This document shows, one piece after another, positions 24,639 through 33,202 of a stretch of 64,000 bases of DNA (position 1 is the first letter of the stretch; each line of letters starts with the position of its first letter). The notes under the pieces were generated by a model, which saw only the letters and a list, made by a program, of their open reading frames with translations, did not search any database and was not told the DNA's origin. Location: positions 1-64,000 of the forward strand of contig JAVVPO010000006.1 of the NCBI GenBank assembly GCA_036655715.1, written 5' to 3'. The DNA is from JAVVPO01 sp036655715. GTDB lineage: Bacteria > Bacillota > Clostridia > Lachnospirales > Cellulosilyticaceae. Position numbers and translations under genes: made by a program.

Positions 24639-26159
24639 CTAACGCTCGCGATCATACAACATACTATTAATCGCCGAAATATAAGCTAAAATACTAGCCT
24701 CCACAATATCCATACTCACACCATGGCCATTGTAGCTCTTTTCATTACTCTTGATCTTAACATTTACCTCTCCCTGAGCATCAGTCCCCCCAGTCACCGC
24801 ATTAATCACAAAGTCCTCCAGTACAAACTTCTTCCCAACTAGCTTATCAATTGCCTTATAAGAAGCATCAATTGGCCCATCATAAGATGAAGTTACTTCC
24901 TCCAATATAACCCCCGTCTTACAAAGTAGCCTAACAGCTGAAGTCGTCGTAATATTATTACCAGAATTAACAACAAATCTATCGAGCTTATAAGTTTCAG
25001 GAATAGCCACAGTTTTTCTAAGGACTAGAGCCTCAATATCCCTATCTGTCACTACTTTCTTTTTATCTGCAAGTATCTTGAACTGTTCAAAGGCTTTTTG
25101 AATCGCTTCTTCTTCCAAGCTATACCCCATAGACACAATTCGGTCTGCAAAAGCATGACGACCAGAATGCTTACCAAGTACCATTTTATTCTCCATAAGA
25201 CCTATAGACTCCGGCGTCATAATTTCATAAGTACTCTTATTGGCTAATACGCCATGTTGATGAATACCAGATTCATGAGCAAAAGCATTCTCTCCAACAA
25301 TAGCCTTATTAGGTTGCACTCTGACGCCTGTTATGCTACTAAGCAATTTACTAGTTCTATAAATCTCTTTTGTTTGGATATTGCATCCTATATCATAAAT
25401 ATCTCTTCGCGTATTAAGATTCATCACAATCTCTTCAAGCGCTGCATTTCCAGCTCTTTCACCAATTCCATTCACTGTACATTCAATCTGAGTAGCCCCA
25501 GCCCTTACAGCCGCTAGTGAATTGGCTACCGCTAGTCCTAGATCATTATGACAATGTACCGAAATATCTACCTGATGAATATTAGGTACATTGTTTTTGA
25601 TACTTTGAATAAGTGCCACAAATTCTTCTGGGGTTGTATAGCCTACAGTATCTGGTATATTAATAACTGTTGCTCCTGCATTAATAACCCCTGCAAATAC
25701 TTGATACAAAAATTCTAGATTGCTACGCGAAGCATCTTCTGCTGAGAACTCTACATCCTGGCAGAATCGCTTAGCATACTTCACCATCTCTATTGCTGTT
25801 TCAAGAACTTCTTCTTTAGACTTTTTTAGTTTATAGGCCATATGTATGTCCGAAGTCGCTAGAAAAGTATGAATCCTCGGATACTTTGCTCCTTTTAAAG
25901 CCTCTACTGATGCATCAATATCCTTTACAAGGGCTCTAGATAGGCTGGCTACTGTAGAATTTTTAATAACTTTTGCAATGTGTTTAACAGATTTAAAGTC
26001 ACCAGGTGAAGCAATAGCAAACCCAGCTTCCATAATATCCACACCAAGCCGCTCTAGCTGCAATGCCATCTCTACCTTTTCAGATAGATTCATACTGCAT
26101 CCTGGTGACTGCTCACCATCTCTAAGTGTTGTATCAAAAATCTTAATAGTCTGCGCCAT
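24639..26159 (-). CDS. leuA: 2-isopropylmalate synthase
   Basis: LeuA condenses acetyl-CoA with 2-oxoisovalerate, the first committed step to leucine. The 506-residue protein has the DRE-TIM barrel motif FDTTLRDGEQSPGCSM, metal-site HCHNDLGLAVANSLAAV, and ESGIHQHGV. It ends in the C-terminal allosteric domain (about residues 390-506, with GTDAQGEVNVKI) where leucine binds in the family. Leucine should therefore act both on the enzyme and, through tRNA-Leu, on the T-box leader. It begins 32 bases after ilvC. Confidence 0.95.
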   Translation of the reverse strand: MAQTIKIFDTTLRDGEQSPGCSMNLSEKVEMALQLERLGVDIMEAGFAIASPGDFKSVKHIAKVIKNSTVASLSRALVKDIDASVEALKGAKYPRIHTFLATSDIHMAYKLKKSKEEVLETAIEMVKYAKRFCQDVEFSAEDASRSNLEFLYQVFAGVINAGATVINIPDTVGYTTPEEFVALIQSIKNNVPNIHQVDISVHCHNDLGLAVANSLAAVRAGATQIECTVNGIGERAGNAALEEIVMNLNTRRDIYDIGCNIQTKEIYRTSKLLSSITGVRVQPNKAIVGENAFAHESGIHQHGVLANKSTYEIMTPESIGLMENKMVLGKHSGRHAFADRIVSMGYSLEEEAIQKAFEQFKILADKKKVVTDRDIEALVLRKTVAIPETYKLDRFVVNSGNNITTTSAVRLLCKTGVILEEVTSSYDGPIDASYKAIDKLVGKKFVLEDFVINAVTGGTDAQGEVNVKIKSNEKSYNGHGVSMDIVEASILAYISAINSMLYDRER

Positions 26160-26191
26160 AAAGAACCCCCTTAAATTATATTTTGTCTGTT

Positions 26192-27184
26192 TTATTCTTT
26201 AATCCAACTCATCATTTTCCTTAATTCTTTACCTACTCGTTCTACTTGGTGTTCAGATTCAATTCTTCTGATCGATCTAAAGTAAGGACGATTTGCTTGG
26301 TTTTCTAAAATCCAGTTTTTAGCAAATGTACCATTTTGAATTTCTGTTAATACTTTTTTCATTTCTTTTTTAGTATCTTCTGTTATAATACGTGACCCTA
26401 CTGTGTAATCGCCATATTCAGCTGTATCAGAAATAGAATATCTCATATAATCAAATCCACCTTGATTGATAAGGTCTACAATAAGTTTCATTTCATGTAC
26501 ACATTCAAAATAGGCACTCTCTGGTTGATAGCCTGCTTCAACTAATGTCTCAAAACCAGCTTTCATAAGAGCTGTTACACCCCCGCAAAGTACAGCTTGC
26601 TCACCGAAAAGGTCTGTTTCTGTTTCCTCTTTAAAAGTTGTTTCTAAAATACCAGCACGAGCTCCACCAATTCCAGCTGCATAAGCTAATGCAATGTCTT
26701 TTGCATTTCCTGTACCATCTTGGTATATAGCAATAAGACATGGTACGCCTCTGCCTTCTTCGTATTGACTTCTTACAGTGTGTCCTGGTCCTTTTGGTGC
26801 AATCATAACAACATTAACACCCGCTGGTGGTACGATTTGTCCGTAGTGGATATTGAATCCGTGTGCGAAGGCTAAAGTTTTCCCTGCTGTTAGATAGGGT
26901 GCGATACTCTCTGTATAAAGTTTAGCTTGTTTTTCATCATTGATAAGGATCATGATAAAATCTGCCGCTTTTGCTGCATCAGCTGCTGTCATAACTATAA
27001 GACCTTTTGCTTCTGCTTTTTCCCATGATGGACTACCATTGTACAAACCAACGATTACCTCTACGCCTGATTCATGTAAGTTAAGTGCATGTGCATGCCC
27101 TTGGCTTCCATACCCAATAATTGCTACCTTTTTACCTTTTAATAAATCTAAATTACAATCCTTTGCATAATATAATATTGCCAT
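26192..27184 (-). CDS. ilvC: Ketol-acid reductoisomerase, class I
   Basis: IlvC isomerises and reduces acetolactate or acetohydroxybutyrate with a nicotinamide cofactor and Mg2+. The 330-residue protein has the Rossmann motif IIGYGSQGHAHALNL and the class I knotted C-terminal domain with metal ligands in ETETDLFGEQAVLCGG and SDTAEYGD. The cofactor-specificity loop reads GLYNGSPSWEKAEA, with Tyr-Asn where NADPH-preferring enzymes usually have Arg. AAAAGGAGG lies just upstream of the start at 27184. Confidence 0.95.
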   Translation of the reverse strand: MAILYYAKDCNLDLLKGKKVAIIGYGSQGHAHALNLHESGVEVIVGLYNGSPSWEKAEAKGLIVMTAADAAKAADFIMILINDEKQAKLYTESIAPYLTAGKTLAFAHGFNIHYGQIVPPAGVNVVMIAPKGPGHTVRSQYEEGRGVPCLIAIYQDGTGNAKDIALAYAAGIGGARAGILETTFKEETETDLFGEQAVLCGGVTALMKAGFETLVEAGYQPESAYFECVHEMKLIVDLINQGGFDYMRYSISDTAEYGDYTVGSRIITEDTKKEMKKVLTEIQNGTFAKNWILENQANRPYFRSIRRIESEHQVERVGKELRKMMSWIKE

Positions 27185-27260
27185 GTGAAAATCCTCCTTT
27201 TAATTAAGTTTATATGTTTAAGACTTTTGGTCTTATTCCTATTATTAATACTTTTATCGC

Positions 27261-27755
27261 TTAAACTTTCAACTCCCTATCGCCTCGTTCTAAGGCAGTA
27301 AGTCCTGTACGTATAATTTCTTTTACACCATAAGGCTCTAGCATTTTAGTTAGTGCACTAATTTTGCCCTCATCACCCGTTGCCTCTATAATAAGTGCTT
27401 CATTAGATACATCTACTATATGAGATCTAAAAATATTCGCTATTTCTATAATCTCAGCCCTTACATTTTTACCTGCTTTTACTTTAATGAGTGCTAACTC
27501 TCTATAAACAGATGTTTCTTCTTTTAATTCTACTATTTTAATGACATCTACTAGCTTATTAAGTTGTTTTTTTATCTGTTCTTGCATTTGTCTATCTGCC
27601 CTAGTTACAATAGTCATTCTAGATATAGTAGGATCATCGGTTTCTCCAACAGATAAGCTATCAATGTTATATCCTCTGCGGCTAAACAGTCCCGCTATCC
27701 TACTCAGTACTCCTGAGCGGTTTTCTACTAAAGCAGATATTACATATTCTTTCAT
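27261..27755 (-). CDS. ilvN: Acetolactate synthase small (regulatory) subunit
   Basis: The 164-residue protein begins with an ACT domain (SALVENRSGVLSRIAGLFSRRGYNIDSL), followed by the C-terminal small-subunit domain. This is the usual valine-sensing partner of acetolactate synthase. It begins 15 bases after the upstream ilvB stop. As the only small subunit in the window, it may serve both large subunits. The name ilvH is also used for this family. Confidence 0.94.
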   Translation of the reverse strand: MKEYVISALVENRSGVLSRIAGLFSRRGYNIDSLSVGETDDPTISRMTIVTRADRQMQEQIKKQLNKLVDVIKIVELKEETSVYRELALIKVKAGKNVRAEIIEIANIFRSHIVDVSNEALIIEATGDEGKISALTKMLEPYGVKEIIRTGLTALERGDRELKV

Positions 27756-27770
27756 GCTATAACCTCCTTC

Positions 27771-29378
27771 CTATAGAGTACTTTCTTTATCACTTACTCT
27801 AAATTCAATAAAATAAGGCTTATTACTTGCTAAAGCTTCTTTTAATACTTCTTCTACATCTACTTGTTTAGTTACTAGTTTTGACTCAATACCATAAGCC
27901 GTTGCAATTCCTACAAAATCTGGATTGCACTGAAGTCCTACGCCATACTCTTTAGTTTCTGCTTTTCTTTGAAGCTCTCTTACCATGCCAAGCCCACTGT
28001 TATTAAATAGTATCAAAATAGGTTTTATCCCTTCTTGAATAAGGGTTCCTAATTCAAACAAACTCATCTGAAAACTTCCATCTCCAAAAATACTGACTAC
28101 TTGCTTTTCCCTATTCCCTATCGCTGCCCCAATAGCTGCTGGCAAAGAATATCCCATAGTTCCAAGCCCACCCGAGCACAAAATCTTGCGTTCTCCCTTG
28201 ATCTCCATATTCCTTACGGCCCAAAACTGATTTTGACCTACATCCGCTGTAATGATGGCATCATTTGGTAATAACTCTGATAGTTTACGGATAACCATCT
28301 TTGGATTAACCATCTCATCTGTTACAATTAACTCTTTATACTCTTGCCTACTAGCAATACAGTCTTTCCATTCCTTCGTATCAAGCGGCTTGATATGCTC
28401 AATCAGCATTTTCAAAATACTTCTTGCATCCCCAACTACTGGAATAGTAGCTGATGTAATCTTGCCAATTTCTGCTGGGTCTACATCGATATGTATAATA
28501 CTTGCATTTTCATCCAGAATACTTGCATCAGCTACCGTTCTATCTGCTACACGTGCCCCAATAAATACAATGGTATCTGCATTTTTGAGTGCCCAGTTGG
28601 CCCATGCAAATCCATGACTTCCAAGCATCCCAAGATTGTACTCAGAATGAGTCTCTAAAGCACCAACTCCCATAAGTGTATGTACAACTGGTATTTGAGA
28701 TTTTTGAATAAACTCTCTAAGCTCTTTTTGTGCATGAGATAGTAAAACACCTCCGCCTACACATACAAGAGGTTTCTTACTTTTTTGAAGTAACCTCACA
28801 GCTCTTTTCACCTGACCAATATGTCCTTTTACTGTTGGTTTATAGCCTCTAATATTTACTTCTTTAGGATAATTAAAATCAATTTGAGCCGATTGAAAAT
28901 CCATAGGTAAATCGATAAGTACCGGCCCAGGTCTTCCTGTCTTTGCTATATAAAATGCTTCTTTTAAAATACGTGTAAAATCTTTTGGATCTTGTAGTAA
29001 ATAACTATGTTTGACAAAGGGCTCTGTTGCTCCCTTAATATCCACCTCTTGGAATACATCACGGCCTATCAAATGAGATTTAACCTGCCCCGTAAAAACA
29101 ACAATAGGTATAGAATCCATATAAGCTGTTGCAATTCCTGTCACAAGATTTGTCGCCCCTGGACCCGATGTAGCTATACAAACGCCAACTTTACCTGTTG
29201 TTCTGGCATAGCCACTTGCACTATGCACCGCAGCCTGCTCCTGCCTCACAAGTACATGATGAATATTGGAAGCTCTGAATGATTCATAGATGTCGAGAAG
29301 AGCCGCACCCGGGTAGCCAAATAGTGTGTCAATCTCTTCTTCCACTAAACATCTAACTAAAACATCTGATAATTTCAT
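27771..29378 (-). CDS. ilvB: Acetolactate synthase large subunit (T-box operon copy)
   Basis: This is the first gene of the Leu T-box operon. The 535-residue protein has FGYPGAALLDIYES, a catalytic glutamate in RQEQAAVHSASGYAR, TSGPGATNL, and the ThDP site GDGSFQMSLFELGTLI. At the motif LGMVRELQ it has leucine where the copy at 16387 has the conserved tryptophan (codon at 27972-27974). In E. coli AHAS II that residue sets preference for 2-oxobutyrate, so this enzyme probably makes mainly acetolactate for valine and leucine. The start at 29378 has AGGAGG seven bases upstream. An in-frame ATG eight codons earlier lacks one. Confidence 0.95.
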   Translation of the reverse strand: MKLSDVLVRCLVEEEIDTLFGYPGAALLDIYESFRASNIHHVLVRQEQAAVHSASGYARTTGKVGVCIATSGPGATNLVTGIATAYMDSIPIVVFTGQVKSHLIGRDVFQEVDIKGATEPFVKHSYLLQDPKDFTRILKEAFYIAKTGRPGPVLIDLPMDFQSAQIDFNYPKEVNIRGYKPTVKGHIGQVKRAVRLLQKSKKPLVCVGGGVLLSHAQKELREFIQKSQIPVVHTLMGVGALETHSEYNLGMLGSHGFAWANWALKNADTIVFIGARVADRTVADASILDENASIIHIDVDPAEIGKITSATIPVVGDARSILKMLIEHIKPLDTKEWKDCIASRQEYKELIVTDEMVNPKMVIRKLSELLPNDAIITADVGQNQFWAVRNMEIKGERKILCSGGLGTMGYSLPAAIGAAIGNREKQVVSIFGDGSFQMSLFELGTLIQEGIKPILILFNNSGLGMVRELQRKAETKEYGVGLQCNPDFVGIATAYGIESKLVTKQVDVEEVLKEALASNKPYFIEFRVSDKESTL

Positions 29379-29439
29379 TGCAAGACCTCCTTCTATTTTC
29401 AAAATTATTTACAAAAATCAAAATTCATTTTTAGGTACA

Positions 29440-29700
29440 AAAAAACTCATCCCACATTATAATAGGACGAGAATATCATTCACGTGTTACCACCTATCTT
29501 GATTCTTTTGCATACACAAAAAAATCCACTCACCAAGTTCTACCAAACTTGTACCTATAACGGGGCATACCGGAAACTTACTACTCGCTTTTGCTTTCCC
29601 AAGTTCTGCTCAAGAGGGAGTGGTACTTAGCTGCATTACTAGTTCACACCAACCACTAGCTCTCTGAAAATACTTTTGCAAAATACGCTCTCTATCACTG
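29440..29700 (-). promoter_or_regulatory. T-box leader, leucine (CUC) type
   Basis: On the minus strand the leader starts with the Stem I motif GTGATAGAGAG (about 29698-29688), then GGTTGGTGTGAAC, then the specifier region CACTCCCTCTTGAGC with a CTC (Leu) codon placed as in known T-boxes. It ends with the tRNA-acceptor box AGGTGGTAACACGTG (29481-29495) and a terminator stem (29446-29453 with 29465-29471) followed by seven T. Uncharged tRNA-Leu should favour the antiterminator and switch on ilvB-ilvN-ilvC-leu genes. Confidence 0.93.
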
Positions 29701-29732
29701 CATTTGTCTGATAACTTTATTTAATTATATGT

Positions 29733-29761
29733 ATTTTAACAACTTACTGAATATGTGTCAA
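29733..29761 (-). promoter_or_regulatory. Sigma-A promoter of the T-box ilv-leu operon
   Basis: The -35 TTGACA (29756-29761) and the -10 TAAAAT (29733-29738) are 17 bases apart on the minus strand, with the predicted start shortly before Stem I of the T-box. Confidence 0.85.
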
Positions 29762-29847
29762 TATTTTTATTGCAATTTATTTTTATTTTTATTTTTTCAC
29801 ACTTATTGTTGCTTGGCTATACAAAATCTCACCAGCTACTTTTGTAA

Positions 29848-30006
29848 TATGACATACAAGAAAATCAAATCCACTTACACACCTTAGAGGTAGATCGTAC
29901 TCCCGCTGAAATGATAGCTTATCAGCTGGGTTGGTTAAACTCAGTCCCCTCTATCTATAAAAGATTAAGTAGGTCCCCACGCCAGCTTGACTTCGGACCT
30001 ACTTAA
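29848..30006 (+). pseudogene. Remnant of a ClbS/DfsB-family (DUF1706) gene
   Basis: In one plus-strand frame the stretch 29887-29940 reads EVDRTPAEMIAYQLGWLN, which matches the most conserved core of ClbS/DfsB four-helix-bundle proteins. A stop codon closes the frame at 29845. After the core the similarity is lost, and the frame runs into the hairpin at 29960-30011 and stops at 30004. No start codon or Shine-Dalgarno exists. Only about 20 of some 170 residues survive, so this is decayed DNA rather than a working gene. Confidence 0.65.
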
Positions 30007-30011
30007 TCTTT
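29960..30011 (-). terminator. Terminator after the first YitT gene
   Basis: A perfect 17-bp inverted repeat (29960-29976 with 29995-30011) directly follows the stop at 30016 and ends in TCTTTTATAG on the minus strand. Confidence 0.8.
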
Positions 30012-30015
30012 TACT

Positions 30016-30903
30016 CTATATCGTCAATGAATTCATATCTTCAATAAATCCTGCACCTAATACTTCTCTCACATCTGCAATCGTTACAAATGCATTTGGA
30101 TCTATCTCTCTAATAATCTCTCTAAGCTGTGTAATTTCTTTTTGTGAAACCACTGTAAACAGCATTTCCTTATCATCTTTTGAGTACATCCCTCTTGCTT
30201 TAAGTCCTGTACTTCCTCTAGGTATTTTTGCCATAACAACTTCTGCAATTTTCTCACTCTTATCTGAAATAATGAATGCAGCTTTTGCATAATGCATTCC
30301 TGCTAATACATTGCTAATTACTTTAGATGTAATAAAAACAGATATAATCGCATACATCGCCGTATTGGAGCCAAATATCATAAGTCCTCCTAATATAATG
30401 CAAGCATCAATAGCTAACATAAGTTTAGCAATGGGGAATGTAGGGTTCTTAAATTTAAAAATTGAAGCCAGCATATCCGTTCCACCTGTTGTTCCGCCCA
30501 TTCTAAGCACAATACCAATACCAAGCCCTATCGTTGCACCACCAAATACCCCACCTAGCAATAAATCTCCATTAACTAAAAAAGGACTCGGAATAAATCC
30601 TGTATACCAAAGTGCTAATGATAAACCTAATACAGCGTATAATGATTTTTTTGCAAATACAAATCCTCTTTGCTTAATACTAATAGCAAATAAAGGAATG
30701 TTTAAGGCTAAGTTAGTAAACCATAACGGAATACCAAATCCTATTATATTTTTTGATACTGTTTCTACAATAATCCCTGTACCAGATATACCTCCGGTTA
30801 CAAGACCTAACGGTGATAAGAACCAATTGATTCCTAACGCCAAAATGGTTACCCCTAGGAGTATAAAACCAAATTCTCTCTTTGTGATTAATAGTTTTTT
30901 CAT
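30016..30903 (-). CDS. YitT family membrane protein (tandem copy 2)
   Basis: The 295-residue protein has about five or six membrane segments (GFILLGVTILALGINWFLSP, GLVTGGISGTGII and GVFGGATIGLGIGIVLRMGG among them) and a soluble C-terminal DUF2179 domain (about 215-290, with PRGSTGLKARGMYSKDDKEM). This is the YitT/DUF161 architecture. The physiological substrate of the family is not established. The start at 30903 has GAGGAG seven bases upstream. It is a close paralogue of the next gene, 115 bases upstream, and the two are probably co-transcribed. Confidence 0.9.
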   Translation of the reverse strand: MKKLLITKREFGFILLGVTILALGINWFLSPLGLVTGGISGTGIIVETVSKNIIGFGIPLWFTNLALNIPLFAISIKQRGFVFAKKSLYAVLGLSLALWYTGFIPSPFLVNGDLLLGGVFGGATIGLGIGIVLRMGGTTGGTDMLASIFKFKNPTFPIAKLMLAIDACIILGGLMIFGSNTAMYAIISVFITSKVISNVLAGMHYAKAAFIISDKSEKIAEVVMAKIPRGSTGLKARGMYSKDDKEMLFTVVSQKEITQLREIIREIDPNAFVTIADVREVLGAGFIEDMNSLTI

Positions 30904-31018
30904 GTGTCTCTCCTCAGTTTAGTCTTTTACTCTGCTAAATCGCTAACTTATTCCTTTACAAACACTTTTTATGTATTCATATATTATTTTAGATAATATA
31001 TGAATGTTAAACTCTTTC

Positions 31019-31906
31019 CTATAAAGTTATGGATCCGTTATCTTCTATAAATCCTTGACCTAATACTTCTCTTACATCTGCAATAGCCACAAATGCCTTA
31101 GGATCCACTTTGCTAATAAGTTCTCTTAATGTGGTAATTTCCTTTTGAGAAACTACTGTAAAGAGCATTTCCTTTTCATCTCTTGAATACATTCCTCTTG
31201 CTTTAAGACCTGTACTTCCTCTAGGTATTTTCTCCATGATTTCTTTAGCAATTTCTTCGCTCTTATTAGAGATAATAAAAGCCGCTTTGGCATAGTGCAT
31301 CCCCTCTAGTACATTGGCAAGTACTCTAGATGTAATATAAATAGCAATCATCGCATAAATCGCTTTGTTTGCACCAAAGATAAATAATCCAACAACGACA
31401 ATCACACCATCTATCATCATGACAAGCTTTGCTATTGGAAACTTAGCAAACTTTGTCCTTAAAATGGTTGCTAACATATCCGTTCCACCCGTCGTTGCTC
31501 CAGAACGAAGCACAAGTCCTATTCCCACACCATAACCTACACCACTTACGATAGTTGTTAGCATCAGGTCATTGCCTATATTAAAGATATTTGGAATATA
31601 AGATGTGAGCTCAATCAAAATAGATATACTAGCCACTGCATACAATGATTTTTTGACAAATACAAATCCTTTTTGCTTAATAGCCATAATAAACAAAGGG
31701 ATATTGAGTACAATGGTTGTTAGTGAAATCGGAATAACAAATCCCATAGTTTTTTTCGATACTGTTTCTATAATAATTCCTAGTCCTGATATACCACCTG
31801 TTACCAAGCCCGCTGGTGCCAAAAACCAATTAAGCGTGAGTGCCAAAACCATCGCTCCTGCCAGTATTAAACTCAATTCTTTTTTAGTAATTAATAACCT
31901 CTTCAT
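31019..31906 (-). CDS. YitT family membrane protein (tandem copy 1)
   Basis: This 295-residue protein matches its neighbour in length, membrane pattern and the C-terminal DUF2179 domain (PRGSTGLKARGMYSRDEKEM). AAGGAG lies six bases before the start at 31906. The sequences are similar along their whole length, most strongly in the C-terminal domain, so this is a tandem duplication. The two may assemble as a hetero-oligomer or differ in substrate. Neither is shown by the sequence. Confidence 0.9.
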   Translation of the reverse strand: MKRLLITKKELSLILAGAMVLALTLNWFLAPAGLVTGGISGLGIIIETVSKKTMGFVIPISLTTIVLNIPLFIMAIKQKGFVFVKKSLYAVASISILIELTSYIPNIFNIGNDLMLTTIVSGVGYGVGIGLVLRSGATTGGTDMLATILRTKFAKFPIAKLVMMIDGVIVVVGLFIFGANKAIYAMIAIYITSRVLANVLEGMHYAKAAFIISNKSEEIAKEIMEKIPRGSTGLKARGMYSRDEKEMLFTVVSQKEITTLRELISKVDPKAFVAIADVREVLGQGFIEDNGSITL

Positions 31907-32040
31907 AAGTTACTCCTTGGTCATGTATTTTTCTTCTGTCATTTTAACTTATTAACATATAAGTCTCTATTTGCACTTACTATTAGTATAATAAGTTTAC
32001 CATAATATATGAATTAAATCTCGATATTTTACTTCAATAC

Positions 32041-32083
32041 AAAAATAGGTTATATGTCTGAAATTACTCAGTCATATAACCTA
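32041..32083 (-). terminator. Terminator after the small secreted protein gene
   Basis: Eleven-base arms (32046-32056 with 32073-32083), extended inside by CTGA/TCAG, are followed on the minus strand by five T residues. Confidence 0.8.
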
Positions 32084-32120
32084 ACTTGTTCTATGTGTCA
32101 AAACATCTATATTCTAATAT

Positions 32121-32369
32121 TTATAGTTCATTAATTGCGTCTAAGATTTCCTGTTTTGAAACTTCTTCTATGTCTTTATTAAGTGCTTTGCACACTTGCT
32201 CTACTCTATAATCTAATAGCGCTTGCATCTCATCTAATGCAGCTTCATTTTCCATACTTTGAACAGTTATGGGTGAGTTTATAGAGTCAGTTGCAAAAAT
32301 AGAACTTTGACTTGCAAGGATAGTTGCTCCTATTAGTCCATATGCTAATATTCTTTTCATTTTGCTCAC
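32121..32369 (-). CDS. Small secreted protein of unknown function
   Basis: The 82-residue product has a Sec signal peptide (MSKMKRILAYGLIGATILAS, probable cut after FAT near residue 27). The mature part is about 55 residues, acidic and helical, ending EVSKQEILDAINEL. I know no family for it. AGAGAGGTGAGC precedes the start and a terminator follows it, so it is probably a real single-gene unit. The 32370-32651 stretch upstream is very AT-rich and holds nothing that I can identify. Confidence 0.65.
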   Translation of the reverse strand: MSKMKRILAYGLIGATILASQSSIFATDSINSPITVQSMENEAALDEMQALLDYRVEQVCKALNKDIEEVSKQEILDAINEL

Positions 32370-32651
32370 CTCTCTTATATTTTTATTATATAAAGAGTAT
32401 ATCCCTTAAATGTGAATTAGATACAACCATTTTTAGCTTGTTTATTAAAAATTTATTCATATATTACACTTAAATTACTAATCCTTTCAATCACTATATG
32501 ATATTTGTATATTTATTTTAATTTTAATAGATTTACTTATTCATTTTGTCCTTTACTTTTTTTCATCTTCTCTTATTCCTGTATCTTTTGTATACTTTAT
32601 GTACAATTTTTTCTATAGGTATCCTTTCATTTATTCTATTTATCTACAAAT

Positions 32652-32694
32652 AAATAGCTTAGAAAAAATTCACTCGAATTCTTCTAAGCTATTT
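32652..32694 (-). terminator. Terminator of the eut operon
   Basis: Perfect 13-bp arms (32652-32664 with 32682-32694) lie about 45 bases beyond the eutQ stop codon, followed on the minus strand by ATTTATTTG. Confidence 0.75.
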
Positions 32695-32737
32695 TAAAAC
32701 CTATCATTTTGTTATGTTAAATTTAGCACCTTTATCC

Positions 32738-33202
32738 TTAAGCTTGCCCTGCCCAATCTGCTGGATAAGTGACATAGATAAATCTAGCATAGTTAGGCAC
32801 TGAGAACTGAATACTTGAACCTTTTGGTATAAGCACAAGTTCTCCTGCATTAGCTGTTACAGTTCTTCCATTAATATTGATACTTAAACTACCTTCAATA
32901 ACATAGTCAATTTCATCATAGTTAAGATTCCAATCAAAAGTTGTCGCTTTCATCTCCATGACTCCGCATCCAAGTCTTGGACTTTCTTCTAGTGTAAAGA
33001 GATCTTTTGTATAAACTACATCTGATGGCGTTCCTGTATCTAGACGATTACTTTCATCTACTTTAACTGTAGGTACTTTAACAGCAATGACTCCGCCAGG
33101 TGCTACTTGCCGCGTATCGTCATGTCCACCTGTGCATCCTGCAAGTTTCTCTACAAGAATTTGTTTGATTAAAGACTCTAAAGTTGATTGATCTATATTC
33201 AT
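32738..33202 (-). CDS. eutQ: Ethanolamine utilization protein EutQ (cupin)
   Basis: The 154-residue protein ends in a cupin barrel (DYVIEGSLSININGRTVTANAGELVLIPKGSS), typical of EutQ, which has acetate kinase activity in Salmonella. The N-terminal amphipathic helix (DQSTLESLIKQILVEKLA) looks like a microcompartment encapsulation peptide. It is followed by a flexible linker. It is the last gene of the eut operon and begins directly after eutH. Confidence 0.92.
   Translation of the reverse strand: MNIDQSTLESLIKQILVEKLAGCTGGHDDTRQVAPGGVIAVKVPTVKVDESNRLDTGTPSDVVYTKDLFTLEESPRLGCGVMEMKATTFDWNLNYDEIDYVIEGSLSININGRTVTANAGELVLIPKGSSIQFSVPNYARFIYVTYPADWAGQA

Noticed and set aside
30311..30922. Plus-strand frame opposite the YitT gene
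   Set aside because: It is an antisense shadow created by hydrophobic codons of the membrane protein. The minus frame has the DUF2179 motifs.
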